64,000 nucleotides of DNA from an uncultured Shewanella sp. GTDB lineage: Bacteria > Pseudomonadota > Gammaproteobacteria > Enterobacterales > Shewanellaceae. Below are positions 33,896-43,700 of the stretch, piece by piece. The position numbers and the translations under genes were made by a program. Numbering within the stretch: position 1 is the first letter of the stretch; every line of letters begins with the position of its first letter. The DNA is taken from positions 1 to 64,000 of the forward strand of contig NZ_CANMUW010000015.1 in NCBI RefSeq assembly GCF_947501225.1. Reading direction: 5' to 3'. The notes below the pieces were generated by a model that did not search any database, was not told where the DNA came from, and saw only the letters and a list, made by a program, of their open reading frames with translations.

Positions 33896-35965
33896 ATGAA
33901 TTTTGAAAACTTACTCATTGAAGTAGGCACAGAAGAGCTGCCACCAAAAGTACTTCGTAAACTGGCAGAGTCTTTTCTAACTAACTTTACCGATGAACTG
34001 AAAAAAGCCGAACTGAATTTCGAATCGGCTACCTGGTATGCCGCGCCCCGCCGTTTGGCTATCAACGTGCAGCAACTGGTATTGGCACAAGCCGATAAGG
34101 TTGTCGAGAAACGTGGCCCGGCTATCGCTCAGGCTTTCGATGCAGATGGAAACCCGACCAAAGCCGCTATGGGCTGGGCTCGCGGTAACGGTATCACGGT
34201 CGATCAGGCTCAGCGCCTGAAGACAGATAAGGGTGAGTGGTTGCTACACCAGGCCAAAGTGGTAGGTGTAGAAACTAAAAGCCTTATCCCGGATATGGCT
34301 CAGCGCGCCCTGGATAAGTTACCTATCCCTAAGCCTATGCGCTGGGGCGACAACAAGACTCAATTTATCCGTCCGGTTCATACGGTCACTATGCTACTGG
34401 GTAGTGAAGTGGTTGAGGGTGAGCTGTTAGGCGTAAAATCTGCTCGTGTTATCCGTGGTCATCGATTCATGGGACAGGCAAGCTTTGAGCTGGATCATGC
34501 CGATAACTACCTCTCTTCACTGAAAGAGCAAGGCAAGGTATTAGCGGATTATGAAGCACGTAAAGCGATCATAAAGGCCGACGCCGAAGCCGCAGCCGCT
34601 AAAATTGGCGGTGTTGCCGAACTTGAAGATGAACTGTTGGAAGAGGTTACCTCTCTGGTCGAATGGCCTGTCGTGTTGACGGCTAACTTTGAAGAGAAAT
34701 TCCTTGATGTACCTGCCGAAGCTCTGGTTTACACCATGAAAGGCGATCAGAAATACTTCCCTGTCTTCGATAAGGCTGGACAGCTTCTGCCTAACTTCAT
34801 CTTCGTTACAAACATAGAATCAAAAGATCCACAGGTCATTATTTCCGGTAATGAAAAAGTGGTTCGCCCTCGCCTGGCCGATGCAGAGTTCTTCTTCGAG
34901 ACAGATAAGAAAGAATCTTTGGAATCTCGCTTAGCCAGTCTGGAAACCGTCGTGTTCCAGAAACAACTCGGTACCATTAAAGATCGTGTCGAACGTATCT
35001 CAGCCATGGCCGGTTTTATTGCGAACAGCATAGACGTAAACTCTGAAGAGGCCGCTCGCGCAGGCCTGCTGTCAAAGTCAGATCTTATGACGAACATGGT
35101 AATGGAGTTTACCGATCTTCAGGGCACCATGGGGATGCATTACGCTCGCTTGAATGGTGAAACGGAAGCGGTCGCCATGGCGTTGCAGGAGCAATACAAG
35201 CCAAAGTTCTCAGGTGATACCGTACCGACGGCCCCCGTCTCTATCTGTGTAGCACTGGCAGAGAAGCTAGATACTTTAGTAGGTATTTTCGGTATAGGAC
35301 AAGCGCCTAAAGGTGCCGCTGACCCATTTGCACTTCGTCGTGCCGCTATCGGTATCCTGCGGATCTGTGTTGAGAACAACTTACCGTTGAACCTGGTAGA
35401 CCTGATAGCTAAAGCACAGGAGTTACACGGTGATAACCTTACCAATGAAACCACGGCCGAGCAGGTACTGGAGTTCTTCATGGGTAGATTCCGCGCCTGG
35501 TACCAAGATCAAGGTGTCAGCGTAGATGTGATCCTGGCGGTATTGGCACGTCGTCCTACAGCTCCTGCCGACTTCGACAGCCGCATCAAGGCCGTTTCTC
35601 ACTTCCGCAGCCTTGAGCAAGCATCGGCACTCGCTGCAGCAAATAAGCGTGTATCTAACATTCTTGCTAAGGTTGAAAGCGAAATTCCGGCAACCATCGA
35701 TACCGGCTTACTGGTTGAAAATGCAGAGAAGGCACTTTCAGAGAAGCTGAATGAACTTCAGCCACAACTGGCACCACTATTTGCCGCTGCTAACTATCAG
35801 GAAGCACTGGCGTTGCTTGCGGGTCTGCGTGAAAGCGTCGATACCTTCTTCGAAGATGTAATGGTTATGGCCGACGATGAAGCACTGAAGAACAACCGTT
35901 TAGCTCTGTTATCCAGCCTACGCGACCAATTCCTTCACGCAGCCGATATCTCACTGCTACAGTAA
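33896..35965 (+). CDS. glyS: Glycyl-tRNA synthetase beta subunit
   Basis: A 689-residue beta subunit (E. coli also 689). It starts ENLLIEVGTEELPPK, has PMRWGDNKTQFIRPVHTVTMLLG, the HD-like region with GTIKDRVERI, GTMGMHYARLNGE, and a C-terminal DALR anticodon-binding domain (about 580-689). Operon with glyQ, ended by a strong shared terminator. Confidence 0.98.
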   Translation: MNFENLLIEVGTEELPPKVLRKLAESFLTNFTDELKKAELNFESATWYAAPRRLAINVQQLVLAQADKVVEKRGPAIAQAFDADGNPTKAAMGWARGNGITVDQAQRLKTDKGEWLLHQAKVVGVETKSLIPDMAQRALDKLPIPKPMRWGDNKTQFIRPVHTVTMLLGSEVVEGELLGVKSARVIRGHRFMGQASFELDHADNYLSSLKEQGKVLADYEARKAIIKADAEAAAAKIGGVAELEDELLEEVTSLVEWPVVLTANFEEKFLDVPAEALVYTMKGDQKYFPVFDKAGQLLPNFIFVTNIESKDPQVIISGNEKVVRPRLADAEFFFETDKKESLESRLASLETVVFQKQLGTIKDRVERISAMAGFIANSIDVNSEEAARAGLLSKSDLMTNMVMEFTDLQGTMGMHYARLNGETEAVAMALQEQYKPKFSGDTVPTAPVSICVALAEKLDTLVGIFGIGQAPKGAADPFALRRAAIGILRICVENNLPLNLVDLIAKAQELHGDNLTNETTAEQVLEFFMGRFRAWYQDQGVSVDVILAVLARRPTAPADFDSRIKAVSHFRSLEQASALAAANKRVSNILAKVESEIPATIDTGLLVENAEKALSEKLNELQPQLAPLFAAANYQEALALLAGLRESVDTFFEDVMVMADDEALKNNRLALLSSLRDQFLHAADISLLQ

Positions 35966-36001
35966 GCAATAAGCTTCGAGCTTCTAGCTTCGAGTAAAAT
36001 G

Positions 36002-36033
36002 AAAAAAGCCTCAGATCTCTCTGAGGCTTTTTT
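36002..36033. terminator. Bidirectional terminator between glyS and the HDOD gene
   Basis: AGCCTCAGA / TCTGAGGCT stem with a 4-nt loop, preceded by six As and followed by eight Ts, so it works for both convergent genes. A short repeat of AGCTTCGAG / AGCTTCTAG type precedes it. Confidence 0.92.
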
Positions 36034-37089
36034 TTAAAACTCTTTCAGCTTTTCATGAAGCCGGTCAAACACATCCCGGGCAAGATCGGCATCGATGAGT
36101 AAGCGGTTTAAACAGGCTTCATCCAGCTTTCCGGCTTGATGTAGCATAGAGCACTCGCTGATCAAATTTGCCCGCCAGACTACCGCTGCAAGCTTCTCGG
36201 TTGGCTTAGTTCCGGTATTGGCCAGCGCACTTAACGCCTTCTCAAAGCTTGGCGGAAGTTGCCAACACCTGACCAGAAGCGCACTTAAACTCAACGACTT
36301 GCTGGTCATCACCTGCCTGAAAAGAGAGGAGCTGGGTTGCTCGCCGGGCTCGGCCAGATTAAACCCATCTAACAACATCTTGAAGATGGCAATCTTACCC
36401 ACATCATGAAGCAGGCCTAACATAAAGGCGGTATCGGGATCTTCACCGGGCAGTTCCGCAGCTAACTCAGAAGAGAGGTACGCCACCTGCATAGAGTGAC
36501 GCCACACCTGCAAACCAAAACGACGAAAATAGATAGGCTTTATCTCTATCATCTCCCTTATCAGGCAGGTGGTAACGTAACGGCGTAATTGATCTCGCCC
36601 TAGCTGTACAAAGGCAAGTTGAAGACTCGTCACCTCTCTGTCAGAACGCCTGAAAGCGGGAGAGTTACATAACTTAAGTACCTCAACACTCAATACAGGA
36701 TCTTGCTGGATCAGCTCCAGCAGCACCTTGATATCGACATCCTCGTCTCCAAGCTTCTTGTCCAACTCAGCCATACGGCTGGGCAGCTTAAGTACATTCT
36801 CAGCAATAGTCATAGGTGAAGAGAGCGCACGCTCAACATCACCGATGACATTTTTTTCCAGATTATTAGCCACTCCCCCCTGATCCCCCTTCCTCGCGGG
36901 AAAAAGCAGGCTATAGAAGAGTGTCGACACATCCACCGTTTCAGTCTCAAGCTCCGTTAATTCCGGACTTGTAGCCTGTTTTTGAATGGGGGCCTGTTTG
37001 AATTCAGGGTTCTGACTAAAGCTTTTTGGCTTAGCTACGGTAGTGTTATCTCTGATATTAAAGAGCTTATTAAATAGTTTTTTGACCAA
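36034..37089 (-). CDS. HDOD-domain signalling protein
   Basis: 351 residues. A basic, low-complexity N-terminus (about 1-75) is followed by an HDOD domain (about 90-310), the HD-related domain of bacterial signalling proteins. Typical features are LPSRMAELDKKLGDEDVDIKVLLELIQQDPVLSVEVLKLCNSPAFR, LQLAFVQLGRDQLRRYV and FMLGLLHDVGKIAIFKML. LLHDVGK keeps an HD pair, but most HDOD proteins lack the full HD metal site, so a scaffold or regulatory role is likelier than phosphodiesterase activity. Divergent from pxpB. Confidence 0.88.
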   Translation of the reverse strand: MVKKLFNKLFNIRDNTTVAKPKSFSQNPEFKQAPIQKQATSPELTELETETVDVSTLFYSLLFPARKGDQGGVANNLEKNVIGDVERALSSPMTIAENVLKLPSRMAELDKKLGDEDVDIKVLLELIQQDPVLSVEVLKLCNSPAFRRSDREVTSLQLAFVQLGRDQLRRYVTTCLIREMIEIKPIYFRRFGLQVWRHSMQVAYLSSELAAELPGEDPDTAFMLGLLHDVGKIAIFKMLLDGFNLAEPGEQPSSSLFRQVMTSKSLSLSALLVRCWQLPPSFEKALSALANTGTKPTEKLAAVVWRANLISECSMLHQAGKLDEACLNRLLIDADLARDVFDRLHEKLKEF

Positions 37090-37215
37090 TTTTTATGACC
37101 GGGTATAAATGAAATACTGGAGATATACAGAAAGATTATAGGACAATATCCTATAACTTAAGTTACAAAAACATAATCATGCCCATATTTATACTTACCG
37201 CTTGTTTTTGCGGCA

Positions 37216-37947
37216 ATGAATGCCGAAACTAGCTTAAACACCCGGATTAAGAAGCCAGAAATGACAACAGAACAGGCCCCGAACGTATTCAGATTGGGAG
37301 AGAGAGCAGTGGTTATAGACTGTACAGGGTCATACCCCCAAAGCTCTCAACTCGAGATCCAAAGTAAAATCTGGTGGTTGGCCGATAAGTGCCGTCAAAC
37401 ACAGGAATTTGCCGATATCGTGCCGGGAATGAACAACCTCACCCTCTTTTTAAAGAGCACGAGCCATATAGGCCATTGGTTGTCTCAGTTAGGTACACTT
37501 TGGCAACAGGCTGAAGAGATAAGCATCAGGGGTAAAAACATACGGCTTCCGGTTGTCTACGGCGGAGATTACGGACCTGATCTGGAACAGTTAGCCGGGT
37601 ATCACCAACTCAGTTGTGAGGAGGTGATACGGCGGCACTCCGACAGGAGGTATACGGTTATGTTTCTGGGCTTTCAGCCCGGTTTTCCCTATCTGGACGG
37701 GCTTGACTCATCTCTGTACACACCCAGACTGGCAACACCCAGGCTATCCATTCCTGCGGGCTCAATAGGAATAGGTGGAGAGCAAACCGGAATCTACCCG
37801 GCTTCTGCCCCCGGAGGCTGGCGACTCATAGGTCGAACAAACCAAAGGCTATTTACCCCGGAGTCCTCCGACTCACCCACCCTGGTCCAGCCCGGTGATA
37901 CGATTCAATTCATGCCGGTGGACAGTTTAATATTCGATGCAGAATAA
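37216..37947 (+). CDS. pxpB: 5-oxoprolinase subunit PxpB (KipI-like)
   Basis: A 243-residue cyclophilin-like protein of the KipI/PxpB family. The key stretch is FLGFQPGFPYLDGLD (about 151-165), then TPRLSIPAGSIGIGGEQTGIYP and PGGWRLIGRT. With PxpA and PxpC it forms an ATP-dependent 5-oxoprolinase that opens pyroglutamate to glutamate. It starts the pxpB-pxpC-pxpA series; the ATG at 37216 gives about 30 residues before the domain, and the internal ATG at 37261 is possible. Confidence 0.92.
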   Translation: MNAETSLNTRIKKPEMTTEQAPNVFRLGERAVVIDCTGSYPQSSQLEIQSKIWWLADKCRQTQEFADIVPGMNNLTLFLKSTSHIGHWLSQLGTLWQQAEEISIRGKNIRLPVVYGGDYGPDLEQLAGYHQLSCEEVIRRHSDRRYTVMFLGFQPGFPYLDGLDSSLYTPRLATPRLSIPAGSIGIGGEQTGIYPASAPGGWRLIGRTNQRLFTPESSDSPTLVQPGDTIQFMPVDSLIFDAE

Positions 37948-37978
37948 TGAAGCCGAGTGAAGGATGGAAATAATTGCA

Positions 37979-38929
37979 ATGACTGAAATGAGTAGTGTGC
38001 AGATCCTCAAGGCTGGTATCCACTCATCGGTGCAAGACCTGGGTTGCACCGGTTACCGACATCTGGGCATCTCCGGCGGAGGAGCACTCGACAGACATGC
38101 CCTGATACTGGCTAACCGACTGCTCGGAAACCCTGATACTTCGGCAGCGATAGAGCTGACCTCCGGCACGGTAGAGCTTATGTTTAACCGGGACACCTGG
38201 TTTGTGGTAACGGGGGCGAGCTACCAGATATCGATCGGTCAGCGTAATATCTGGTGTAACTGGAGAAATAAGATAAAAGCCGGCGAAACCCTCAGCCTGA
38301 AGGGACCAAAATCCGGTATGCATGCCTACCTCGCATTCGAGGGAGGAATTACGCATGTTAACGATAGCACTCACAACACTCCAGATGTCCCTCTGGCCTC
38401 CAGGTTTACCGGTAATCCGGGCCGGGTATTACAGGATGGAGACAGGTTGGCTTTAGGTCAGGCGGGAACCATATCTAAACCTATAGGCGCGGTGCAGCGT
38501 GGATATTCGAATGAGATCCGTGCCCTTCCCGGCCCGGAGATGGCGCTGTTTTCGCCCGAATCAAGAAAAGCCTTCTGGAACACCTCATGGGAACTGACTA
38601 ACGAAAGCAACAGGATGGGAGCCAGATTGTTCGGCACGACACTGTCTCTTACCCAGCAGCAGGAGTTACAATCTCATGCCGTAATGCCGGGAACAGTCCA
38701 GGTCCCGCCTTCAGGGCAGCCCATAGTCTTACTCGCCGACGCACAAACCACAGGCGGCTATCCGAAAATTGCCACTGTTATCGAAGCCGATCTCTGGAAA
38801 TTGGCCCAAACCAGACCCGGTGAAGATATTAAGTTTGTTCACGTGAGTCCCAATCAGGCAGACGATGCAAATTATGAATGGGAGCAATATTTTTATCGTT
38901 TACAGAGAGCAATTGAAGCTAACAGCTAA
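37979..38929 (+). CDS. pxpC: 5-oxoprolinase subunit PxpC (KipA-like)
   Basis: KipA/biotin-dependent carboxylase-like domain protein (316 aa). Landmarks are SSVQDLGCTGYRHLGISGGGALDRHALILANRLLGN, AYLAFEGGI, and LPGPE then MGARLFG, with QTTGGYPKIATVI near the end. I prefer the ATG at 37979: GGATGGAA lies before it at a workable distance, while the ATG at 37964 overlaps that ribosome site. It is 31 bases after pxpB. Confidence 0.9.
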   Translation: MTEMSSVQILKAGIHSSVQDLGCTGYRHLGISGGGALDRHALILANRLLGNPDTSAAIELTSGTVELMFNRDTWFVVTGASYQISIGQRNIWCNWRNKIKAGETLSLKGPKSGMHAYLAFEGGITHVNDSTHNTPDVPLASRFTGNPGRVLQDGDRLALGQAGTISKPIGAVQRGYSNEIRALPGPEMALFSPESRKAFWNTSWELTNESNRMGARLFGTTLSLTQQQELQSHAVMPGTVQVPPSGQPIVLLADAQTTGGYPKIATVIEADLWKLAQTRPGEDIKFVHVSPNQADDANYEWEQYFYRLQRAIEANS

Positions 38930-38946
38930 GATTAAGAAGGTCTCGA

Positions 38947-38995
38947 TCGTAGCTCGTAGCTCGTAGCTCGTAGCTCGTAGCTCGTAGCTCGTAGC
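38947..38995 (+). repeat. Seven perfect copies of a 7-bp repeat
   Basis: TCGTAGC is repeated seven times without change between pxpC and pxpA. Related fragments occur near 35970-35996 (AGCTTCGAG...AGCTTCTAG) and 40145-40175 (CTCGCAACTCGAAGC). Uninterrupted short repeats of this length are prone to slippage. Confidence 0.97.
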
Positions 38996-39019
38996 TCAAT
39001 AATATCACTGAGGTCCATC

Positions 39020-39766
39020 ATGTTATCAAATTCGAAAGGTTACCCTATCGATCTAAATGCAGATATTGGTGAAGGTTGTGAGTTTGACTCTCAGTTGCTG
39101 GAGCTCATCACCTCGGCAAATATCGCCTGTGGCGGACATGCGGGTGATGACTCCAGCATGATAAAAACGGTTGCGGCAGCCATGAAGCACAAGGTTAATA
39201 TTGGTGCTCACCCCAGCTTTCCCGACAGGCAAAACTTTGGCCGTACCCGTTTAGATATCTCGGATGAAAGGCTAACAGACTCATTACACAGACAAATATC
39301 GGCTTTAAAAGCTGTGTGCGATAATCTGGGGGCAAAACTGTTTCACGTGAAACCTCACGGGGCACTTTATAACGAAGCGGCCAGGAGTGAGGTTTTAGGG
39401 CTGATATTGATAGATACGATTAAACGGATAGATCCAAATCTTAAGTTGATGACCTTAGCCGGGAGTCCCTTGGTAAAACAGGCCAGGTTACATGGGTTAA
39501 CCGTCATCGAAGAGGCCTTTGCCGACAGAGCCTACCTCAATGACGGTTCACTGGCTCCCCGCAACCTGGATGGCGCCGTGATCCACGACAGTCATCAGGC
39601 ACTGCGGCAGGTACAGCAAATTATCGAAAATAAACCTCTGACAAGCCTGGATGGTGCGCCGGTCATCATAAATGCCACCAGCATCTGCCTCCATGGCGAT
39701 AACGAACAGGCCCTGGAGTTTGCAAAACTGATAAGTGCAAAGCTAACCGAGGCAAACAAGTCATAG
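39020..39766 (+). CDS. pxpA: 5-oxoprolinase subunit PxpA (LamB/YcsF family)
   Basis: A 248-residue catalytic-type subunit of 5-oxoprolinase. The YcsF signature IDLNADIGEGCEFD opens the protein, followed by NIACGGHAGDD, IGAHPSFPDRQNFGR, FHVKPHGALYNEA (about 111-123), EAFADRAYLNDGSLAPR and ICLHGDN. All conserved Asp/His positions of the family appear present. A parS-like site lies within its coding sequence (39339-39354, codons for L-F-H-V-K). Confidence 0.94.
   Translation: MLSNSKGYPIDLNADIGEGCEFDSQLLELITSANIACGGHAGDDSSMIKTVAAAMKHKVNIGAHPSFPDRQNFGRTRLDISDERLTDSLHRQISALKAVCDNLGAKLFHVKPHGALYNEAARSEVLGLILIDTIKRIDPNLKLMTLAGSPLVKQARLHGLTVIEEAFADRAYLNDGSLAPRNLDGAVIHDSHQALRQVQQIIENKPLTSLDGAPVIINATSICLHGDNEQALEFAKLISAKLTEANKS
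39339..39354. promoter_or_regulatory. parS-like site within pxpA
   Basis: TGTTTCACGTGAAACC matches the Bacillus-type parS consensus TGTTTCACGTGAAACA at 15 of 16 positions. Arms are symmetrical apart from the outer base pair. Confidence 0.8.
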
Positions 39767-39824
39767 CTCCCGATTTAAAGCACGTCGGAATGACCGGGAG
39801 TACAATCTGTCATCCTGAACCATG

Positions 39825-40105
39825 CACAACGTCTATTTATATACGTCCCAACCCTTCTTGCCGGTAAAGAGTGACACAAATCCATTCTAACAGCGTCTGA
39901 CCTCCAAGGAGGGAATGCCAATAAATGAAGGGAACATTTATGGCCCTGGCGTTCAGGGATAACTTTCACTGACAAGAGGTCCATGTACAAGGTAAATTTC
40001 TGTCCATCCATGGGCTTCTTATTTTCCAAGAGTGGCATAAATGCTCTGACTGCCATGGATGGCGGAAATGCCAATAAATGAAGGGAACATTAATGGCCAG
40101 ACATA
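39825..40105. repeat. Dispersed intergenic repeat, two tandem units
   Basis: Between pxpA and gyrB (39767-40183) there is no credible gene. Two units of about 140 bp are visible. The second (39963-40105) matches 7775-7870 closely (GACAAGAGGTCC, CCATGGGCTTCTTATTT, GACTGCCATGGATGGCGG, AATGCCAATAAATG). The first is degraded but keeps TGACCTCC-AAGGAGGGAATGCC and AATAAATGAAGGGAACATT. Confidence 0.75.
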
Positions 40106-40108
40106 AAA

Positions 40109-40132
40109 AAGCCCCGGGACAATCCGGGGCTT
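40109..40132 (-). terminator. Intrinsic terminator of gyrB
   Basis: AAGCCCCGG (40109-40117) and CCGGGGCTT (40124-40132) form a 9-bp stem with a 6-nt loop. On the minus strand a T run follows directly. It is 51 bp past the gyrB stop. Confidence 0.9.
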
Positions 40133-40183
40133 CTGTTTTTTTGCTCTAACCTCGCAACTCGAAGCTAGAAACTCGTAACTTGC

Positions 40184-42601
40184 TTAAACATCCAGGTTAG
40201 CAACGTTCAATGCGTTCGATTCAATAAAGTCACGACGCGGCTCAACCTGATCCCCCATCAAGGTGGTGAACAGCTGATCGGCAGCAATCGCATCTTCAAT
40301 CGTAACCACCAGCATGCGGCGAGACTCTGGATCCATGGTTGTTTCCCACAGTTGCTCAGGGTTCATCTCACCCAGTCCCTTATATCGCTGAATATAGAGA
40401 CCACGCTTAGAGTCATTCATCAACCAATCTAACGCCTCTACGAAGCTGGAAACATCCTTCATACGCTCGCCACGTTTAACATAGCCCCCCTCTTCAATTA
40501 AGCCATCTAGCGCGGCGGCAAGTTTTGCCATACGCTCATAATCGCTCGACTGGAGGAAGTCATATGAGAACAGGTAGTGAGTATCGATACCGTGCTTACG
40601 GATAGTGATCTTAGGTAGATACACTTGACGCTCAGGATCCAGGAAGGCTTCTCCACTGAAAATAAATCCGCTGGACTCCTTCTCAGACAGATCGGCAACA
40701 TACGCATCACACCACTGCTGAACCTTAGCCTCATCGGCTAAAACATCGCTGCTCAACGCCGGATGATAAAGCATACGCTCGGTCAGCATCAGCGGGTAAC
40801 GTTGATCCAAACGCTCGAAGATAGCTTCGACTTCACGATACTGGTATACCAACTGCTCCAACGGTGCCCCCGACATCGCCGGCGCATCGGCAGAAGCATG
40901 GATCTCACCGCCATCTAACGCCAAGTTGGTCAGGAATTCGGTTAATGCAGGGTCATCTTTAAGATACTGCTCCTGCTTACCCTTCTTAACCTTATAAAGT
41001 GGCGGCTGAGCGATATAAACAAAGCCACGCTCGATAAGCTCAGGCATTTGACGGAAGAAGAAGGTCAACAGCAGGGTACGGATGTGCGAGCCATCGACGT
41101 CGGCATCGGTCATGATGACGATGTTATGGTAACGGGTCTTATCCGGATCGTATTCATCACGGCCAATACCACAACCCAGTGCGGTAATTAGCGTCGCGAC
41201 CTCCTGTGACGATAACATCTTATCGAAACGGGCCTTCTCAACGTTCAGAATCTTACCTTTAAGCGGAAGAATAGCCTGGTTCTTACGGTTACGACCCTGC
41301 TTGGCACTACCACCCGCAGAGTCACCCTCCACTATGTATATTTCAGAAAGCGCCGGGTCTTTCTCCTGACAATCGGCCAGTTTACCCGGCAGACCGCCTA
41401 AATCTAACGCACCTTTACGACGCGTCATCTCACGCGCTTTTCGCGCCGCTTCACGAGCTCGTGCCGCATCGATAATCTTACCGACAATCAATTTAGCTTC
41501 ATTTGGATGTTCCATCAGGTAATCACCCAACTTCTCACCCATGGTCTGCTCAACCGCTGACTTAACCTCACTCGAAACTAACTTGTCTTTAGTCTGCGAG
41601 CTGAATTTAGGATCCGGAACCTTAACAGAGATAACGGCGGTAAGACCTTCACGGGCATCATCACCCGTTGCACTGGTTTTACCTTTCTTATTAAAGCCTT
41701 CGCGATCCATATAAGCATTCAGGTTACGCGTTAATGCACTACGGAAGCCTGCAAGGTGAGTACCACCATCACGCTGTGGAATGTTATTGGTGAAACAGAA
41801 GATGCTTTCCTGGAAGCCATCGTTCCACTGCATAGCCACTTCAACGGTAATACCATCTTCGCGTTCCTGGTTAAAGTGGAACACCTCTTTGTTTACCGCA
41901 GTCTTGTTTACATTCAGAAAATCAACGAATGCACTGATACCGCCATCATATTTGAAAAACTCATCCTTATTATCTCGCTCATCGACCAGACGGATGCCTA
42001 CCCCAGAGTTTAGGAATGAGAGCTCACGGACACGTTTAGCAAGAATATCGAAGTGGAACTGAGTGTCAGAGAATGTATCAGGGCTTGGCCAGAAACGTAT
42101 CTCAGTACCTGTATTGGTCGCTTCACCGATAGCCTTGATCGGCTCATTCGGCTCACCCATGGTATAGAACTGCTCATAAAGCTTACCGTCACGACGAATC
42201 GTCAACTGAAGCTTCTCAGATAGCGCGTTTACAACCGAAACACCTACCCCGTGAAGACCACCGGAAACTTTATAAGAGTTATCATCAAACTTACCACCCG
42301 CATGCAGTACCGTCATAATAACTTCGGCAGCAGATACTCCCTCTTCAGGGTGAATGGCAACCGGGATACCACGGCCATCATCTTTTACCGAAACAGAGCC
42401 GTCGGCATGGATAGTGATGATAACGTCGTTACAATGACCTGCTAAAGCTTCATCGATAGAGTTATCGACAACTTCGAATACCATGTGATGTAGACCGGTA
42501 CCGTCGTCGGTATCACCGATATACATCCCTGGTCTCTTCCGTACTGCATCAAGGCCTTTAAGTACCTTAATACTCGAAGAATCGTAACTATTCTCTGACA
42601 T
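40184..42601 (-). CDS. gyrB: DNA gyrase subunit B
   Basis: ATPase subunit of DNA gyrase (805 aa, as in E. coli). The GHKL ATPase part has DNSIDEALAG, VKDDGRGIPV and GGLHGVGVSVVNAL. The Toprim domain has YIVEGDSAGGSAKQGR, KARFDKML and MTDADVDGSHIRTLLLTFF. Residues about 560-730 are the insert typical of gammaproteobacterial GyrB, and the C-terminus has YKGLGEMNPEQLWETTMDP. The ATG at 42601 aligns with E. coli (SENSYDSSS) and has GAGAG upstream. It follows recF by 16 bases. Confidence 0.98.
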   Translation of the reverse strand: MSENSYDSSSIKVLKGLDAVRKRPGMYIGDTDDGTGLHHMVFEVVDNSIDEALAGHCNDVIITIHADGSVSVKDDGRGIPVAIHPEEGVSAAEVIMTVLHAGGKFDDNSYKVSGGLHGVGVSVVNALSEKLQLTIRRDGKLYEQFYTMGEPNEPIKAIGEATNTGTEIRFWPSPDTFSDTQFHFDILAKRVRELSFLNSGVGIRLVDERDNKDEFFKYDGGISAFVDFLNVNKTAVNKEVFHFNQEREDGITVEVAMQWNDGFQESIFCFTNNIPQRDGGTHLAGFRSALTRNLNAYMDREGFNKKGKTSATGDDAREGLTAVISVKVPDPKFSSQTKDKLVSSEVKSAVEQTMGEKLGDYLMEHPNEAKLIVGKIIDAARAREAARKAREMTRRKGALDLGGLPGKLADCQEKDPALSEIYIVEGDSAGGSAKQGRNRKNQAILPLKGKILNVEKARFDKMLSSQEVATLITALGCGIGRDEYDPDKTRYHNIVIMTDADVDGSHIRTLLLTFFFRQMPELIERGFVYIAQPPLYKVKKGKQEQYLKDDPALTEFLTNLALDGGEIHASADAPAMSGAPLEQLVYQYREVEAIFERLDQRYPLMLTERMLYHPALSSDVLADEAKVQQWCDAYVADLSEKESSGFIFSGEAFLDPERQVYLPKITIRKHGIDTHYLFSYDFLQSSDYERMAKLAAALDGLIEEGGYVKRGERMKDVSSFVEALDWLMNDSKRGLYIQRYKGLGEMNPEQLWETTMDPESRRMLVVTIEDAIAADQLFTTLMGDQVEPRRDFIESNALNVANLDV

Positions 42602-42617
42602 ATTATTCTCTCGTCGG

Positions 42618-43700
42618 TTATTCAATTACCGTTACACGCCCTTGTTCCACATGGAACGTCCTGTTAGGTGGCATGTTTAACGAATCTAGTATCGCAGCAG
42701 GATCGATGGCGGTTACAAATACTTGCGCACCTGTGTCGATCAACTGCTGCAGCAACAACTGTCTGTGCTTTGCATCCAACTCTGCTGGAAGATCATCCAC
42801 CAGATAAATACTATTTTTATCTATTTGTTGTTTTAGCAACTTGCCCTGTGCAATACGCAGTGCACAGACTAACAATTTCAATTGGCCCCTGGATAATGCG
42901 TCCTGTACCGGTAAGGTTCCGACACGTAATCTCAGATCGGCTTTATGGGGTCCGCTACCGGTATTTCCGCTAGCAAGATCTCTGGGATATTGCGCCTCAA
43001 GCAACTGCGCATAATCTGTTTTACTATCCCAACCTCGGGTAAAGGAAACTTTAACATCGACCTGAGGTAAAAACTCCCCAATTATACCCTTAAGTTGCTC
43101 ATTTAACGAGTTTACATATCGAGTTCTGATATCGGTAACGACTTCAGAATATCGAACCAGCTCTTTATCCCAAAACTGAATTTGAGAATAACTCGTTTCA
43201 TTTTTAAGTAGCTGATTTCGCTGCTTTAAAATTCTTTTAACATTAACCCAGGCAGAGTGAAAACTTTTATCGCAGTGAAACGCCCCCCAATCGATAAATT
43301 GGCGTCTCGATTTTGGCCCTTCAAATAACAGTGCAAAACTCTCTGGAGTGATCACCTGAATGGGCAGTGACTCGGCCAGGGTAGATAACCGTTTGACTCT
43401 GTCACCATCTATCTTGACCTCTGTTTCACCACTGCGAAATCGCCTCAATCCGATTTTGCTCTCTTTATCGAGCACATTTAAATTGGCAAACAGCGTCAAC
43501 TTATCATCTGAGTGCCGAATCACCCGCTGAGAAAGATGACTGCGAAATGAGCGACCCATACCAAGAAAATAGATCGCCTCTAAGATACTGGTCTTGCCGC
43601 TGCCATTATGGCCATAAATCAGATTGATTCCCTCACCAGGAAGCAGTTGAGCAGAAGTGATATTCCGAAATGTTTCAATATGAAGACGCGTCAGACTCAT
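42618..43700 (-). CDS. recF: DNA replication and repair protein RecF
   Basis: SMC-like ATPase of the RecFOR gap-repair pathway (360 aa; E. coli 357). Walker A GHNGSGKTSILEAI starts at about residue 30, the signature motif is DALSRGQLKLLVCAL, and Walker B is IYLVDDLPAELD. Same strand as dnaN and gyrB in the conserved dnaA-dnaN-recF-gyrB series. A terminator and about 300 bp separate it from dnaN, so it likely has its own promoter. A degenerate parS lies near its end. Confidence 0.97.
   Translation of the reverse strand: MSLTRLHIETFRNITSAQLLPGEGINLIYGHNGSGKTSILEAIYFLGMGRSFRSHLSQRVIRHSDDKLTLFANLNVLDKESKIGLRRFRSGETEVKIDGDRVKRLSTLAESLPIQVITPESFALLFEGPKSRRQFIDWGAFHCDKSFHSAWVNVKRILKQRNQLLKNETSYSQIQFWDKELVRYSEVVTDIRTRYVNSLNEQLKGIIGEFLPQVDVKVSFTRGWDSKTDYAQLLEAQYPRDLASGNTGSGPHKADLRLRVGTLPVQDALSRGQLKLLVCALRIAQGKLLKQQIDKNSIYLVDDLPAELDAKHRQLLLQQLIDTGAQVFVTAIDPAAILDSLNMPPNRTFHVEQGRVTVIE
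42643..42658. promoter_or_regulatory. Degenerate parS-like site at the recF 3' end
   Basis: TGTTCCACATGGAACG differs from the perfect 16-mer at the core (CACATG for CACGTG) and at the last base. It may be a decayed or weak ParB site. Confidence 0.4.

Noticed and set aside
38947..38995. CRISPR array
   Set aside because: The heptamers are contiguous with no spacers; no cas genes are present. The hemF array also lacks unique spacers.
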